Assembly: GCA_913058335.1 (NCBI GenBank)
Contig: CAJXPX010000004.1
Coordinates: 124,001-188,000, forward strand
DNA from: an uncultured Hyphomonadaceae bacterium
GTDB taxonomy: Bacteria; Pseudomonadota; Alphaproteobacteria; Caulobacterales; Maricaulaceae
Direction: 5' to 3'
DNA length: 64,000 nucleotides
The notes beneath the pieces are model-generated. The model made no database searches, had not been told where the DNA came from, and was given only the letters and a program-made list of their open reading frames with translations. Of this stretch, positions 25,720 through 33,699 are shown piece by piece. Numbering within the stretch: position 1 is the first letter of the stretch; each line of letters opens with the position of its first letter. The position numbers and the translations under genes were made by a program.

Positions 25720-26247
25720 ATGAGAAAACTAACAACTTCCGCCCTTGCGGGTTCAATGGCGCTTTCCATGGCATTCTTTGCGGGAACAGGTGTCGCTCAG
25801 GCCCAGGATTCTGGTGCTTATGGTACACTTGGTGCCAGCACTTATGAATTTGATACTTATAACGCGACAGGGCGCTTAGGATATAATTTCAACGAGTATT
25901 TTGGTGTTGAAGGTGAAGGTTCTGTTGGAATCAGCGGCGAAGAACAAAATGGTGTAGATGTTAAAACAGACTGGGATCTAGGCGCCTATGCTGTCGGCCG
26001 CCTACCTATTACGGAACGAGTCGAAGCTTTTGCGCGTGCGGGTTATACTGTCGTTAGCCTTAAAGCAGAAAGCGGCGGTGTGAGCATACAAGACGAAGCA
26101 GACGGCTATGCTGTCGGCGGCGGACTTCAGTATAATTTGGATGCCCGAAACGGAATCCGAGCCGGCTATACCTATAAGGAAGGCGAAATTGAAGGTGTCG
26201 ATATCGATGCCGATGTTTGGGATGTTTCCTATGTACGGAAGTTCTAG
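25720..26247 (+). CDS. Small outer-membrane beta-barrel protein
   Basis: A 175-aa exported protein with a clear signal peptide (about 1-28, cut after AQA). The rest is a series of amphipathic strands with Gly/Tyr alternation (GAYGTLGASTYEF, TGRLGYNFNEYFGVEGEG, GLQYNLDARNGIRAGYTY) and a C-terminal Phe (SYVRKF), which marks OmpA/OmpW-like 8-stranded barrels inserted by the BAM complex. It has no OmpA peptidoglycan domain. AAGGAAA precedes the start. A short dyad cgaac-c-gttcg (25663-25673) lies 47 bases upstream. A terminator follows. Confidence 0.85.
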   Translation: MRKLTTSALAGSMALSMAFFAGTGVAQAQDSGAYGTLGASTYEFDTYNATGRLGYNFNEYFGVEGEGSVGISGEEQNGVDVKTDWDLGAYAVGRLPITERVEAFARAGYTVVSLKAESGGVSIQDEADGYAVGGGLQYNLDARNGIRAGYTYKEGEIEGVDIDADVWDVSYVRKF

Positions 26248-26291
26248 CCCTTCCCCGCAGTAATAAGAGGTACAAACCCTCTCTCCAGAGC

Positions 26292-26319
26292 CCCGGCCAG
26301 TTTTCTGGTCGGGTTTTTT
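26292..26319 (+). terminator. Intrinsic terminator after the beta-barrel gene
   Basis: A 9-base stem cccggccag / ctggtcggg (one G-U pair) with a tttt loop and six T. It separates the porin-like gene from the SRP RNA promoter. Confidence 0.88.
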
Positions 26320-26332
26320 ATGGGCTTAGGAC

Positions 26333-26361
26333 TTGCCCCGTCCCCGCCTATTGTCCATATA
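26333..26361 (+). promoter_or_regulatory. Probable promoter of the SRP RNA gene
   Basis: TTGCCC (26333-26338) and CATATA (26356-26361) are separated by 17 bases, with 7 bases from the -10 element to the first G of the RNA helix at 26369. The -10 is a poor match (3 of 6), but spacing and position are right. Confidence 0.5.
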
Positions 26362-26368
26362 GCCGCCC

Positions 26369-26464
26369 GGAAGGTTGGCTTTGGACGAGAATCCGCGCCA
26401 ACCCGGTCAGGTCGGGAACGAAGCAGCCGTAACGTGGCTTTTTCGGGTCAGGGTTCAGCCTTCC
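26369..26464 (+). ncRNA. ffs: Small SRP RNA (4.5S-type)
   Basis: About 96 nt. The conserved domain IV is plain: ggtcaggtc, tetraloop region, then gaagcagccgtaac. The ends pair (ggaagg at 26369, ccttcc ending 26464) and a T-run follows. It scaffolds Ffh for co-translational membrane targeting. The tetraloop closing pair is G-C (gggaac) where the common bacterial form has C-G (cggaag), a compensated swap. Location upstream of dnaX-ebfC-recR matches the conserved bacterial order, although two other genes now lie between. Confidence 0.93.
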
Positions 26465-26481
26465 ACTTTTTAACTCCAGCC

Positions 26482-27762
26482 TTACGCAGCTTCGGTCTTT
26501 TCTTTATCGTCTTCCTCAGATTCATCTATACCCGTATCTGCCATCCAGCGGTTGGACAGACTTCCGTGAACCAAGGCGGAGACCAATATTGTGAAGCTAA
26601 CGATACACCAAATTCTTTCCGGGTCGGCAAAATCAACCTGATTAAGGCCGAAAGCAACGTAAAAAATAGAGCCCATTCCGCGGATGCCGAAAAAAGCGAT
26701 CTTTGCCCGGTCTGCCTTTGACATCTCATGTCCAATTAAAGCAAGCCACCCGGTTAGCGGTCTTATAACAAATACAATTGCCACTGCGATGGCGACATCT
26801 TGCCAAATCCAGACATGCCAAAGCGATCCGCCGATAAATGTCCCGAACCAGAGCAGAATAATGGCGAGTAAAATCGCTTCTAATTGGTCGGCCGATTTAT
26901 GAGTTTTATTCTCATAAGGCTCGGCTTTGGTGTCTTTTGTAAACGCTCTAGCGGCCCGTGCCGCGATAAATACGGATAAAAAGCCATAGCCATGGACCAA
27001 TTCTGCCAGGCCATAAGATATAAATGTGGCTGCCAACAACACCAAAGCCGCATTTGATCGATTATTAGTGGCATCCCCGATGGAAGAAAATAAAACTTGG
27101 GTCAATGCCCAACCGACGCCTAATCCGACCAAAACACCTGTTGTAATCCGGTATACAACATCGTCAAGAACCCAACCGCTCCAAGAAAAGTCGCCACTGG
27201 TGGTGGCGAGTCCGACGGCCAGCCAAATAAACGGAAAAGCCAAGCCATCATTCAGCCCCGCTTCTGATGTGAGGGCCGTTTTGGTCCCATCTTGCTCGCT
27301 ATGCGGGGACCCCACGGAAACTGATCGGGCCAAAACAGGATCTGTCGGCGCCATGGCCCCTGCCAACAAAATGGCCCCCGCGAGGGATAGGCCGCCTAGA
27401 TTCATCCCTAGCCAAGCCACACATAAAACAGATAAGGGCATGGATATTGCCAAGAGCCGCCAAGTCGGCTGCCAAGTGCCCCAGCGAGCTTTCAGATCTA
27501 TTGAGAGGCCGGCCCCGGCAAGGGATATGATAACAATCATTTCCGAGGCGTGCTCTACGATTTTAGATTCAATTTCACTCCCCATAGGATTTATCACGGG
27601 GAGGCCTATTAGAGCGCCAATAATGCCGACAAGGATGTATATGATAGGAATATTATATAAAACTTTGTTGCGAAATGCGGGCTGAAACGTCAGCCCCATA
27701 AACGCCGCCCCGATTAAGCTGTAATAAAAGGCAATTTGGTTTTGCATTATAAAGTCAGTCAT
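26482..27762 (-). CDS. Cation:proton antiporter, CPA1 (NhaP-like)
   Basis: A 426-aa inner-membrane protein counted from ATG 27762, preferred over a start at 27921 because the first 53 residues of the longer frame are not antiporter-like and run through the direct repeats. About 12 hydrophobic segments are visible. CPA1 signatures: APTDPVLA (about residue 137) and EAGLNDGLAFP (about 170), carrying the Asp pair of the exchange site. The short C-terminal tail is acidic. It exchanges Na+ or K+ for H+ for pH and salt homeostasis. It lies on the opposite strand between ffs and dnaX, interrupting a conserved gene order. Confidence 0.9.
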   Translation of the reverse strand: MTDFIMQNQIAFYYSLIGAAFMGLTFQPAFRNKVLYNIPIIYILVGIIGALIGLPVINPMGSEIESKIVEHASEMIVIISLAGAGLSIDLKARWGTWQPTWRLLAISMPLSVLCVAWLGMNLGGLSLAGAILLAGAMAPTDPVLARSVSVGSPHSEQDGTKTALTSEAGLNDGLAFPFIWLAVGLATTSGDFSWSGWVLDDVVYRITTGVLVGLGVGWALTQVLFSSIGDATNNRSNAALVLLAATFISYGLAELVHGYGFLSVFIAARAARAFTKDTKAEPYENKTHKSADQLEAILLAIILLWFGTFIGGSLWHVWIWQDVAIAVAIVFVIRPLTGWLALIGHEMSKADRAKIAFFGIRGMGSIFYVAFGLNQVDFADPERIWCIVSFTILVSALVHGSLSNRWMADTGIDESEEDDKEKTEAA

Positions 27763-27768
27763 TCTTTT

Positions 27769-27828
27769 CCATACGCATAGGGAACCGTTTTGTCTCCAGC
27801 CATTGCCATACGCATGGGGAACCGTTTT
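27769..27828. repeat. 23-bp direct repeat pair upstream of the antiporter gene
   Basis: ccatacgcatagggaaccgt plus ttt at 27769-27791 recurs with one change at 27806-27828 (22 of 23 identical), period 37 bases. It sits between the divergent antiporter and the 42-aa membrane protein genes, directly before the antiporter start. It could be a duplicated operator or leader element. Confidence 0.8.
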
Positions 27829-27861
27829 CTCCTCCGTTCGTTTTGTTGAAAAGGAAAATTT

Positions 27862-27990
27862 ATGCCCGATAATGAGCAAGCCAGAACAGACGAGATGGCA
27901 GAAACTCCAAAACCGCCTCATAAACGACTAAGTACATTTGTTATTTTGGCTATTTTTGCAGGCGTGATCGCCGTAATTGTTTTCTCCTAA
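27862..27990 (+). CDS. Small single-span membrane protein (42 aa)
   Basis: ATG at 27862 with AAGGAAAA 5-10 bases upstream, stop at 27988-27990. The N-terminal 23 residues are charged and Pro-containing (MPDNEQARTDEMAETPKPPH), followed by a hydrophobic span (TFVILAIFAGVIAVIVF) that ends the protein. I know no named family. It is divergent from the antiporter and shares its repeat-bearing upstream region, so it might be a regulatory microprotein of that transporter, but nothing in the sequence proves it. Coding status rests on the good ribosome-binding site and the protein-like layout. Confidence 0.65.
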   Translation: MPDNEQARTDEMAETPKPPHKRLSTFVILAIFAGVIAVIVFS

Positions 27991-28115
27991 TCTCCTAGCC
28001 CCTTTGGTGCAAAAACTAGAAGGAGGACGGAGCTGAGGGATAAACTGTGGACGCGGGAGAGCCATCTCTCCTTGTGCCCTTTCCCCGAGCTGTCTTTCTG
28101 CCTATATATTTTAGG

Positions 28116-29891
28116 ATGAATACGACACCGCAACAATCCTATCAGGTTTTGGCCCGGAAATACCGGCCTTACACCTTTGAAGACATGATCGGTCAGGACG
28201 CGATGGTGACAACTCTCACCAATGCGTTTGAGGCCGGTCGGGTCGCCCATGCTTTTATGATGACAGGGGTGCGCGGAATCGGGAAAACCACGACAGCGCG
28301 GCTTCTCGCTCGGGCCTTAAATTACGAGACAGATGAGGTAGACCATCCGTCAACAGATCTCTCCAAACCCGGTAAACATTGCGAACTTATCATGGCAAGC
28401 TCTCATATGGATGTGCTGGAAATGGATGCCGCCTCCCGGACGGGTGTCGAGAATATGCGCGAAATGCTGGACGGGGTACGATACGCGCCCGCCACGGCGC
28501 GTTATAAAGTCTATATTATTGATGAGGTGCATATGCTCTCAGCGGGGGCCTTTAATGCGCTCCTGAAAACTCTCGAAGAACCGCCCGATCATGCGAAGTT
28601 TATTTTCGCGACAACCGAAATTCGCAAAGTGCCAATCACCGTGTTGTCCCGCTGTCAGCGATTTGATCTAAGACGGGTCGAAGCCGGGGCGCTTTCTAAA
28701 CATTTGCGCGGTATATGCGAAAAAGAAAATGTCAAAGTTTCTGAGGAAGGGCTGGCTTTGATTGCCCGGGCTGCTGAGGGCTCGGTGCGCGACTCACTTT
28801 CTTTGCTGGATCAAGCTATTGTGCAGGCGGGATTAAAAGGCGACGAAGTGAGTTTCGAGCAGGTGCGATCCATGTTGGGCTTGGCTGACCGGGTGCGGGT
28901 TCTGGATTTATTTGGAATGGCGGCGCTTGGCGATGGTAAAGGCGCGATCACTGAAATGCGGGCCCAGTATGATGACGGGGCAGATCCCGCCGTTGTTATG
29001 CGTGACCTCATGGATATTTGCCATGAAATAAGCCGAGCGAAGACCTTAGGCGAGGAGGCGGAGTTCGATGCGGCGCCAGATCAAATTGAACGCATCCAAA
29101 AATTAGCAGAGCAGCTCTCCATGGGACAGCTCACCCGGCTTTGGCAAATTTTAACGCAATCTCACAATGAAGTCCGCATGGCGCCAGCGCCCTTGGCGGC
29201 GGCTGAAATGGCTATGCTTAAACTTGCGGTGTCGGGACAAATGCCGCCGCCCGAACTCGCAGCGCAAATTATTGAGCGCGCGCAAAAGTCAATTAAAGAC
29301 GGGGGGGAGGGCCTACCTGTCCTGCCGAATTCTGCTCCGGCGTCACAGGCGACAAGTCCGACCTCAAATGCCTCCCCTGTGCGTAAAGATAATATTGAAG
29401 CCAGTGGGCCTTCGACAGCTACGGCGCAGCTTCAAGCGCCCAAACCCGTATCTGTGGAGCCGCCGCCTATTGAATTGAAAAACCTTCAAGACCTTGTGGA
29501 TGCCCTGCCGGAAACCCAAATTAAATTACGCTCGGATATAGAACGCTATGTGCGCCCAATTCGGTTTCGACGCGGTAGTCTCACGATTGAATTAATTAGC
29601 ACCGCCCCGCCTGCTATGATTGGGAAAATGGTAAGTGCTATTAAGGGTATAACGGGCGAGCTGTGGATTATTTCGACGGAGAAGAGCGGCGGCGGACCGA
29701 CGCTTGCGGAACTCCGGCAAAAGGCGAAAAAAGATCAAGCGGAGAAAGATCGTGCACATCCTGCCTTTTCTCACTCGCTTCTAAAAAATGCCCAATTACT
29801 AGCTATTACAGAAATAGAAAATCACAACGTCATTCAAGGTGATTTCGGGACAGACCCGAGGCCTTCGGACGCCGAAGATGAAGAGGACTAA
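28116..29891 (+). CDS. dnaX: DNA polymerase III subunits gamma/tau
   Basis: A 591-aa clamp-loader ATPase counted from ATG 28116 (MNTTPQQSYQVLARKYRP); a frame extending to GTG 28047 adds 23 atypical residues. Motifs: Walker A GVRGIGKTT (about 51-59), Walker B DEVHMLS, sensor-1 FATTEIRKVPITVLSRCQRF, DRV domain to about 365, then a Pro/Ser-rich linker and a tau-type C-terminal domain (about 470-570). The zinc module is reduced to one Cys (KHCELIM), as I recall for alphaproteobacteria. I see no slippery A-AAA-AAG heptamer in frame, so a programmed gamma product is not evident. ebfC follows after 3 bases. Confidence 0.95.
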   Translation: MNTTPQQSYQVLARKYRPYTFEDMIGQDAMVTTLTNAFEAGRVAHAFMMTGVRGIGKTTTARLLARALNYETDEVDHPSTDLSKPGKHCELIMASSHMDVLEMDAASRTGVENMREMLDGVRYAPATARYKVYIIDEVHMLSAGAFNALLKTLEEPPDHAKFIFATTEIRKVPITVLSRCQRFDLRRVEAGALSKHLRGICEKENVKVSEEGLALIARAAEGSVRDSLSLLDQAIVQAGLKGDEVSFEQVRSMLGLADRVRVLDLFGMAALGDGKGAITEMRAQYDDGADPAVVMRDLMDICHEISRAKTLGEEAEFDAAPDQIERIQKLAEQLSMGQLTRLWQILTQSHNEVRMAPAPLAAAEMAMLKLAVSGQMPPPELAAQIIERAQKSIKDGGEGLPVLPNSAPASQATSPTSNASPVRKDNIEASGPSTATAQLQAPKPVSVEPPPIELKNLQDLVDALPETQIKLRSDIERYVRPIRFRRGSLTIELISTAPPAMIGKMVSAIKGITGELWIISTEKSGGGPTLAELRQKAKKDQAEKDRAHPAFSHSLLKNAQLLAITEIENHNVIQGDFGTDPRPSDAEDEED

Positions 29892-29894
29892 ATC

Positions 29895-30218
29895 ATGAAA
29901 GATTTGATGGGCCTGATGAAACAGGCAAAAGACATGCAAAAGAAAATGGAACAGGCGCAGGCCGAAGTTGCCGACCTAGTGGTCGAAGGCAAGTCAGGCG
30001 GCGGTCTGGTCACAGTTACTTTGACAGGCGGCGGCAATATGAAAGGGTTGAAAATTGACCCAAGCCTGATTTCAGATGAGGAAGCCGAAATTCTCGAAGA
30101 TTTGATTGTAGCGGCCTTTCAGGACGCCAAAGCCAAGCTTGATACCGCGCAAGGCGAAACCATGAAAAACGCCATGGGTGACGTGCAGCTACCGCCCGGT
30201 ATGAAAATGCCGTTCTAG
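29895..30218 (+). CDS. ebfC: YbaB/EbfC nucleoid-associated protein
   Basis: A 107-aa DNA-binding dimer of the YbaB/EbfC family: N-terminal coiled helix LMKQAKDMQKKMEQAQAEVA, then the conserved VVEGKSGGGLVTVTLTGGGN and GLKIDPSLI, and a C-terminal PPGMKMPF. It starts 3 bases after dnaX, the classic dnaX-ebfC-recR arrangement; recR here is displaced by the EEP gene. No clear terminator follows. Confidence 0.95.
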   Translation: MKDLMGLMKQAKDMQKKMEQAQAEVADLVVEGKSGGGLVTVTLTGGGNMKGLKIDPSLISDEEAEILEDLIVAAFQDAKAKLDTAQGETMKNAMGDVQLPPGMKMPF

Positions 30219-30499
30219 CGAATTTTGCTGTTTTCGATAGCGGCTTTGGTTCTGTATTTTTATCGAATAAAGTTGACTGCTTTTCGGTGGCGTCTTCGCG
30301 CGGCCATCAGGTCCGGAGCCAGTTATATTTATCTAACACTCTCTAAGTGAAAACACTTTTAAATTTGAAAGTGGCAGCTCTGTCTTTTATTTTTAATCTG
30401 TTCCCTTTGCCAATTTTAGATATTTTTCGATAAGACTGAACTTCTTCAGAGCTGTTGTGGAACGACTTCTGCCTTCTTGCTTTATATTAAAGCCTATAT

Positions 30500-30505
30500 A
30501 GGGGA
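30500..30505 (+). promoter_or_regulatory. Ribosome-binding site supporting a TTG start
   Basis: AGGGGA lies 7 bases before TTG 30513, which begins the hydrophobic N-terminus of the EEP-family protein. The next in-frame ATG is 11 codons further on and would cut into the first membrane span. Confidence 0.6.
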
Positions 30506-30512
30506 CGAAATC

Positions 30513-31481
30513 TTGTTTTTAATAAAATATCTACTGTTTATTTTGATGGCGATCGGCGTGGCCGGCGCGATTATCCCCATATTTAATTTTCAAATCTGGT
30601 GGTTAAGAGCTTGGACATATACACGTATTCAGCTTTTATATCTCGCTGCTATTTTATACGCAGTCTACCACGCCATTTTCGGATTCAATGAACTCATGTT
30701 TCTTGGGTTAATTGTTATTGTCGGCTTTTGCCTCAAAGATATTTTTGCGTTCACAGTTTTCGGACGTAAATTGACGAAAGACGCCGATCCTAACTCTTCC
30801 GCTCCGCGTATCAAACTTCTTGCTGCCAATGTTTTAATGGAAAATGATGAGGCTCGCGGGCTGCTAACATCTATAAAAGACAAGGATCCCGACCTTATAT
30901 TGATGGTTGAAACGGATGAGAAATGGCGCGGATTTATGTCAGATGTAGAAGCCCGCTATCCTTATAACTTTCTTCTGCCTTTACCGGATCACAACGGAAT
31001 GTTGTTTTATTCTAAATTTCCGATTTTAAATGTTGAGGACAGGCGGTTAATACAGGATCATATTCCTTCTCTTAAAATTGATCTTGAACTGGAGGAGGGA
31101 CATAACTTCCGGCTTTACGGCGTTCACCCCCGCCCCCCTCGGCCGCAGGACGATACGGAAGATATGGATCATGAACTTTTGATTGTTGCAAAAGAGGTCA
31201 GAGAAACAAGTGGACCGACTCTAGTCATGGGGGATTTGAACGATGTTGGATGGTCGCCCACAACGAAGCGGTTCCTAGCGATTAGCGAGATGCAGGATCC
31301 ACGTCGTGGCAGAGGGCTATATAATACATTTAATGCCAAAAATATTCTGGAGCGCTGGCCGCTGGACCATATTTTTCATACCTCTCACTTTAAGCTAGTC
31401 AAAATGGAACGCCTCCCGAAATTCGGCTCCGATCATTTTCCGATGTTTATCGAATTTACTCTGGAAAGCATGGAAGACTAA
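30513..31481 (+). CDS. Membrane-anchored endonuclease/exonuclease/phosphatase (EEP) family protein
   Basis: A 322-aa protein from the preferred TTG 30513. Three membrane spans occupy about residues 1-75, followed by an EEP-fold catalytic domain. Visible landmarks are AANVLMEN (metal-binding Asn), LMVETDE (metal-binding Glu), YGVHPRPP, MGDLNDVGWSP, LDHIF and GSDHFPM (catalytic His). This domain type hydrolyses phosphodiesters (nucleic acids or phospholipid/inositol phosphates); the membrane spans and the family YafD-like layout suggest the domain faces the periplasm. It is inserted between ebfC and recR. The substrate cannot be read from sequence. Confidence 0.85.
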   Translation: MFLIKYLLFILMAIGVAGAIIPIFNFQIWWLRAWTYTRIQLLYLAAILYAVYHAIFGFNELMFLGLIVIVGFCLKDIFAFTVFGRKLTKDADPNSSAPRIKLLAANVLMENDEARGLLTSIKDKDPDLILMVETDEKWRGFMSDVEARYPYNFLLPLPDHNGMLFYSKFPILNVEDRRLIQDHIPSLKIDLELEEGHNFRLYGVHPRPPRPQDDTEDMDHELLIVAKEVRETSGPTLVMGDLNDVGWSPTTKRFLAISEMQDPRRGRGLYNTFNAKNILERWPLDHIFHTSHFKLVKMERLPKFGSDHFPMFIEFTLESMED

Positions 31482-31542
31482 TATCAGGCTCTTATCCTTA
31501 GCTTTTTCCCTGCTAAGCTAAGTTCGAATCAAAAGGGTATTT

Positions 31543-32148
31543 ATGTCAGGGTTAAATGTCAGTCCGGAAATAGAGCGCTTGATTGCGCTTTTGGCTAAAT
31601 TACCGGGTCTCGGTCCGAGATCTGCCCGCCGCGCAGCGCTTGATCTCTTGAAAAAACCGGATGCGCTCATGCGCCCCTTGTCTCAAGCAATGGGGGAAGC
31701 GGCAGAGCGCATCTCCACTTGCCGGATTTGCGGTAATGTTGATTCCCGAAATCCCTGCCATATCTGCACGGCCCCCGGACGAGATAAATCTATCATCTGC
31801 GTCGTACAGGACGTAGCCGATCTTTGGGCAATGGAGCGCGCAAGTGCTTTTAAAGGCCAGTATCATATTCTCGGCGGAACTTTGTCGGCTCTGGACGGCA
31901 TTCGCCCGGATGATTTAAATATTGCAGCTTTAATAGAACGGGCCTCTGACCCAGAGCTAAAGGAAGTTATCTTAGCCATGAATGCGACGGTCGATGGGCA
32001 AACGACGGCGCATTACATCACAGATCATCTTTCCGGAACAGGGGTTTCGGTTTCCCGCTTGGCGCATGGCGTTCCAGTCGGGGGGGAGCTTGATTATCTG
32101 GATGACGGGACGATATCCGCCGCAATGAAAAGCCGACGACCCTTTTAA
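31543..32148 (+). CDS. recR: Recombination mediator RecR
   Basis: A 201-aa protein of the RecFOR pathway: N-terminal HhH ([17 protein letters not shown]), zinc finger [16 protein letters not shown] (about 59-74), a Toprim domain ([18 protein letters not shown]...YHILGG) and a C-terminal Walker-like [18 protein letters not shown]. With RecO it loads RecA at single-strand gaps. Its TAA stop overlaps, in the palindrome TTAA, the stop of the convergent 119-aa gene. Confidence 0.96.
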   Translation: MSGLNVSPEIERLIALLAKLPGLGPRSARRAALDLLKKPDALMRPLSQAMGEAAERISTCRICGNVDSRNPCHICTAPGRDKSIICVVQDVADLWAMERASAFKGQYHILGGTLSALDGIRPDDLNIAALIERASDPELKEVILAMNATVDGQTTAHYITDHLSGTGVSVSRLAHGVPVGGELDYLDDGTISAAMKSRRPF

Positions 32149-32504
32149 AACTCTTCCAAGATAGACGTGCCGGAGCTCTGATCCGGACTGGTCCACTGCC
32201 AAGTCTCATGCAGCCGCAATTTACCTGACGGAAGGGTTTCGGGAACGGTATGGCATTTTCCGGTCATGAGCACACCCATTTTGCTCCGATGATGGTAACG
32301 CATATCCAAAGACCCGTCGCGCTGGATTACGCCCATTAATTGTCCATAGGCGATATCTCCGCCGGAATATGTGGCTGTAACCAAATCATGATCTTGCTGA
32401 TAAATAAAAATAGTCTCGGAAGTGGTTTCGGAATCCCCTTTTATTTCAACAGGCCGGAAAATTCTTCCGCCGTAATAGATTGGGTTCTTTGGTCGGGTAG
32501 TCAT
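32145..32504 (-). CDS. Conserved 119-aa protein of unknown function
   Basis: A small soluble protein with a compact beta-rich pattern: [74 protein letters not shown], ending EEF. I recognise the family from many genomes, where it is often labelled N-acetylglutamate synthase, a label the sequence does not justify (no GNAT or amino-acid-kinase fold at this length). The start overlaps the rmuC stop by 4 bases, so it is co-translated with rmuC. Confidence 0.82.
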   Translation of the reverse strand: MTTRPKNPIYYGGRIFRPVEIKGDSETTSETIFIYQQDHDLVTATYSGGDIAYGQLMGVIQRDGSLDMRYHHRSKMGVLMTGKCHTVPETLPSGKLRLHETWQWTSPDQSSGTSILEEF

Positions 32505-33649
32505 TCTTTTGTTTTGGGAAACTGGGCGATATTATCAGATGATTTTTCTCGTTCCTGTAAGTCCAAGCTTTCAATTTTGTCAGCGCGCCCAGTGATTTTC
32601 TCCGTCGAGATACGGATTTGCCGCATGTCTTCTGTGCTTTGATTGAAGTGACTTTGCAGTTTTGCGACCCGCTCATCCAGACGGGTCACGTCTTTTGACA
32701 TTTTTCCGACTTCACTTTGAATAATGTGGGCTTGCTCTCGCATGGCCGCATCACGCATCACGGCCCGCATGGTGTGAAGCGTCGCCATAAAGGTTGTCGG
32801 GGAGACAATCATAACTTTTTTGGTAAAGCCATGCTCTACAACCTGCGGAAAATGGGTGTGGAGTTCCGCATACACAGCTTCGCTCGGCAAGAAGAGCATG
32901 GCGATGTCGTGAGTCTCGCCGAAAATCAGATATTTAGATGCGATGTCATTTATATGGCGCGTCACGTCGGCGGCAAAGCCGCGCTTGGCGACGGCGTTTT
33001 GTTCTGTATTATCGGTTTCCGTCAGGCGCCGCCAGGCCTCCATCGGAAATTTGGAATCAATCGCCACATCGCCTTGCTCGCCGGGCAGGTGGATAAGCGC
33101 GTCCACGCGTTTGCCGTTAGAAAGCGTGTGCTGAAAGCTAAAAGCGTTTGGCGGTAGGTAAGTCTCAATGAGGTCCTGCATTTGTTTTTCGCCAAACGCG
33201 CCGCGCGCCTGTTTGTTGGAAAGGAGTGATTGCAGTCCGGATACTTCGCCGGACAGAGTTTCGATATTTTTCTGTGCCCGATCAATCAGTGCCAACCGTT
33301 CATGAAGCTGTTTGAGGTTGGCTGAGTTTCGCTCCTGCGTATCGACGATAGATTTTCCGACTCGTTCTGAGACTTTAGACAGGCGTTCATCCAAACTCTG
33401 GCGAAACATGGTGTCGCGCTGGGCGCTGTCTTCGGCAAACTGAGAAAGGCGGCCTTGCAGCGCGCCTTGCTGGGCCTGCATTTCGGAGAGCTTCTCTCGC
33501 ATTTGTGCCGCGAGCATAGCGGCTTCCGGATCCTTGCGGTTGCCTGTCACCAAAAAGGCGATGATCGCTCCAATCAGAGCGAAAGCCAAAAGCAAAATAA
33601 TTTCGACCAGAGTGAGTTCTAGCCCGCCAAAAGAAAGGAGAGGTTCCAT
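32501..33649 (-). CDS. rmuC: DNA recombination protein RmuC
   Basis: A 382-aa protein: an N-terminal membrane anchor (LVEIILLLAFALIGAIIAFLV), a long coiled coil (about 40-140), and the RmuC nuclease-like domain (about 145-330) with GAFGEKQMQDLIE, VDALIHLPGEQGDVAIDSKFP and MVSPTTFMATLHTMRAV-type segments. It is proposed to limit inversions at short inverted repeats. Overlaps the downstream 119-aa gene by 4 bases; 50 bases separate it from pheT, so all may be one leftward transcript. Confidence 0.93.
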   Translation of the reverse strand: MEPLLSFGGLELTLVEIILLLAFALIGAIIAFLVTGNRKDPEAAMLAAQMREKLSEMQAQQGALQGRLSQFAEDSAQRDTMFRQSLDERLSKVSERVGKSIVDTQERNSANLKQLHERLALIDRAQKNIETLSGEVSGLQSLLSNKQARGAFGEKQMQDLIETYLPPNAFSFQHTLSNGKRVDALIHLPGEQGDVAIDSKFPMEAWRRLTETDNTEQNAVAKRGFAADVTRHINDIASKYLIFGETHDIAMLFLPSEAVYAELHTHFPQVVEHGFTKKVMIVSPTTFMATLHTMRAVMRDAAMREQAHIIQSEVGKMSKDVTRLDERVAKLQSHFNQSTEDMRQIRISTEKITGRADKIESLDLQEREKSSDNIAQFPKTKE

Positions 33650-33699
33650 ATTTGTTCTAATGACACGGAACGGAGAGTTGGGAAAGGGGGATTAAAAAT

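Noticed and set aside
27763-27921. Long N-terminal extension of the antiporter
   Set aside because: It translates the direct repeats and a hydrophilic stretch not seen in CPA1 proteins; the ATG at 27762 with a ribosome-binding site fits better.
29699-29800. A-rich run in dnaX as a programmed -1 frameshift site
   Set aside because: In frame the run reads GCG-AAA-AAA-GAT, not the slippery A-AAA-AAG, and it lies near the C-terminus where a gamma product would not be made.
31515-31540. gttcgaatc as a tRNA T-loop
   Set aside because: No acceptor stem, anticodon arm or D arm can be folded around it; it is the recR leader.
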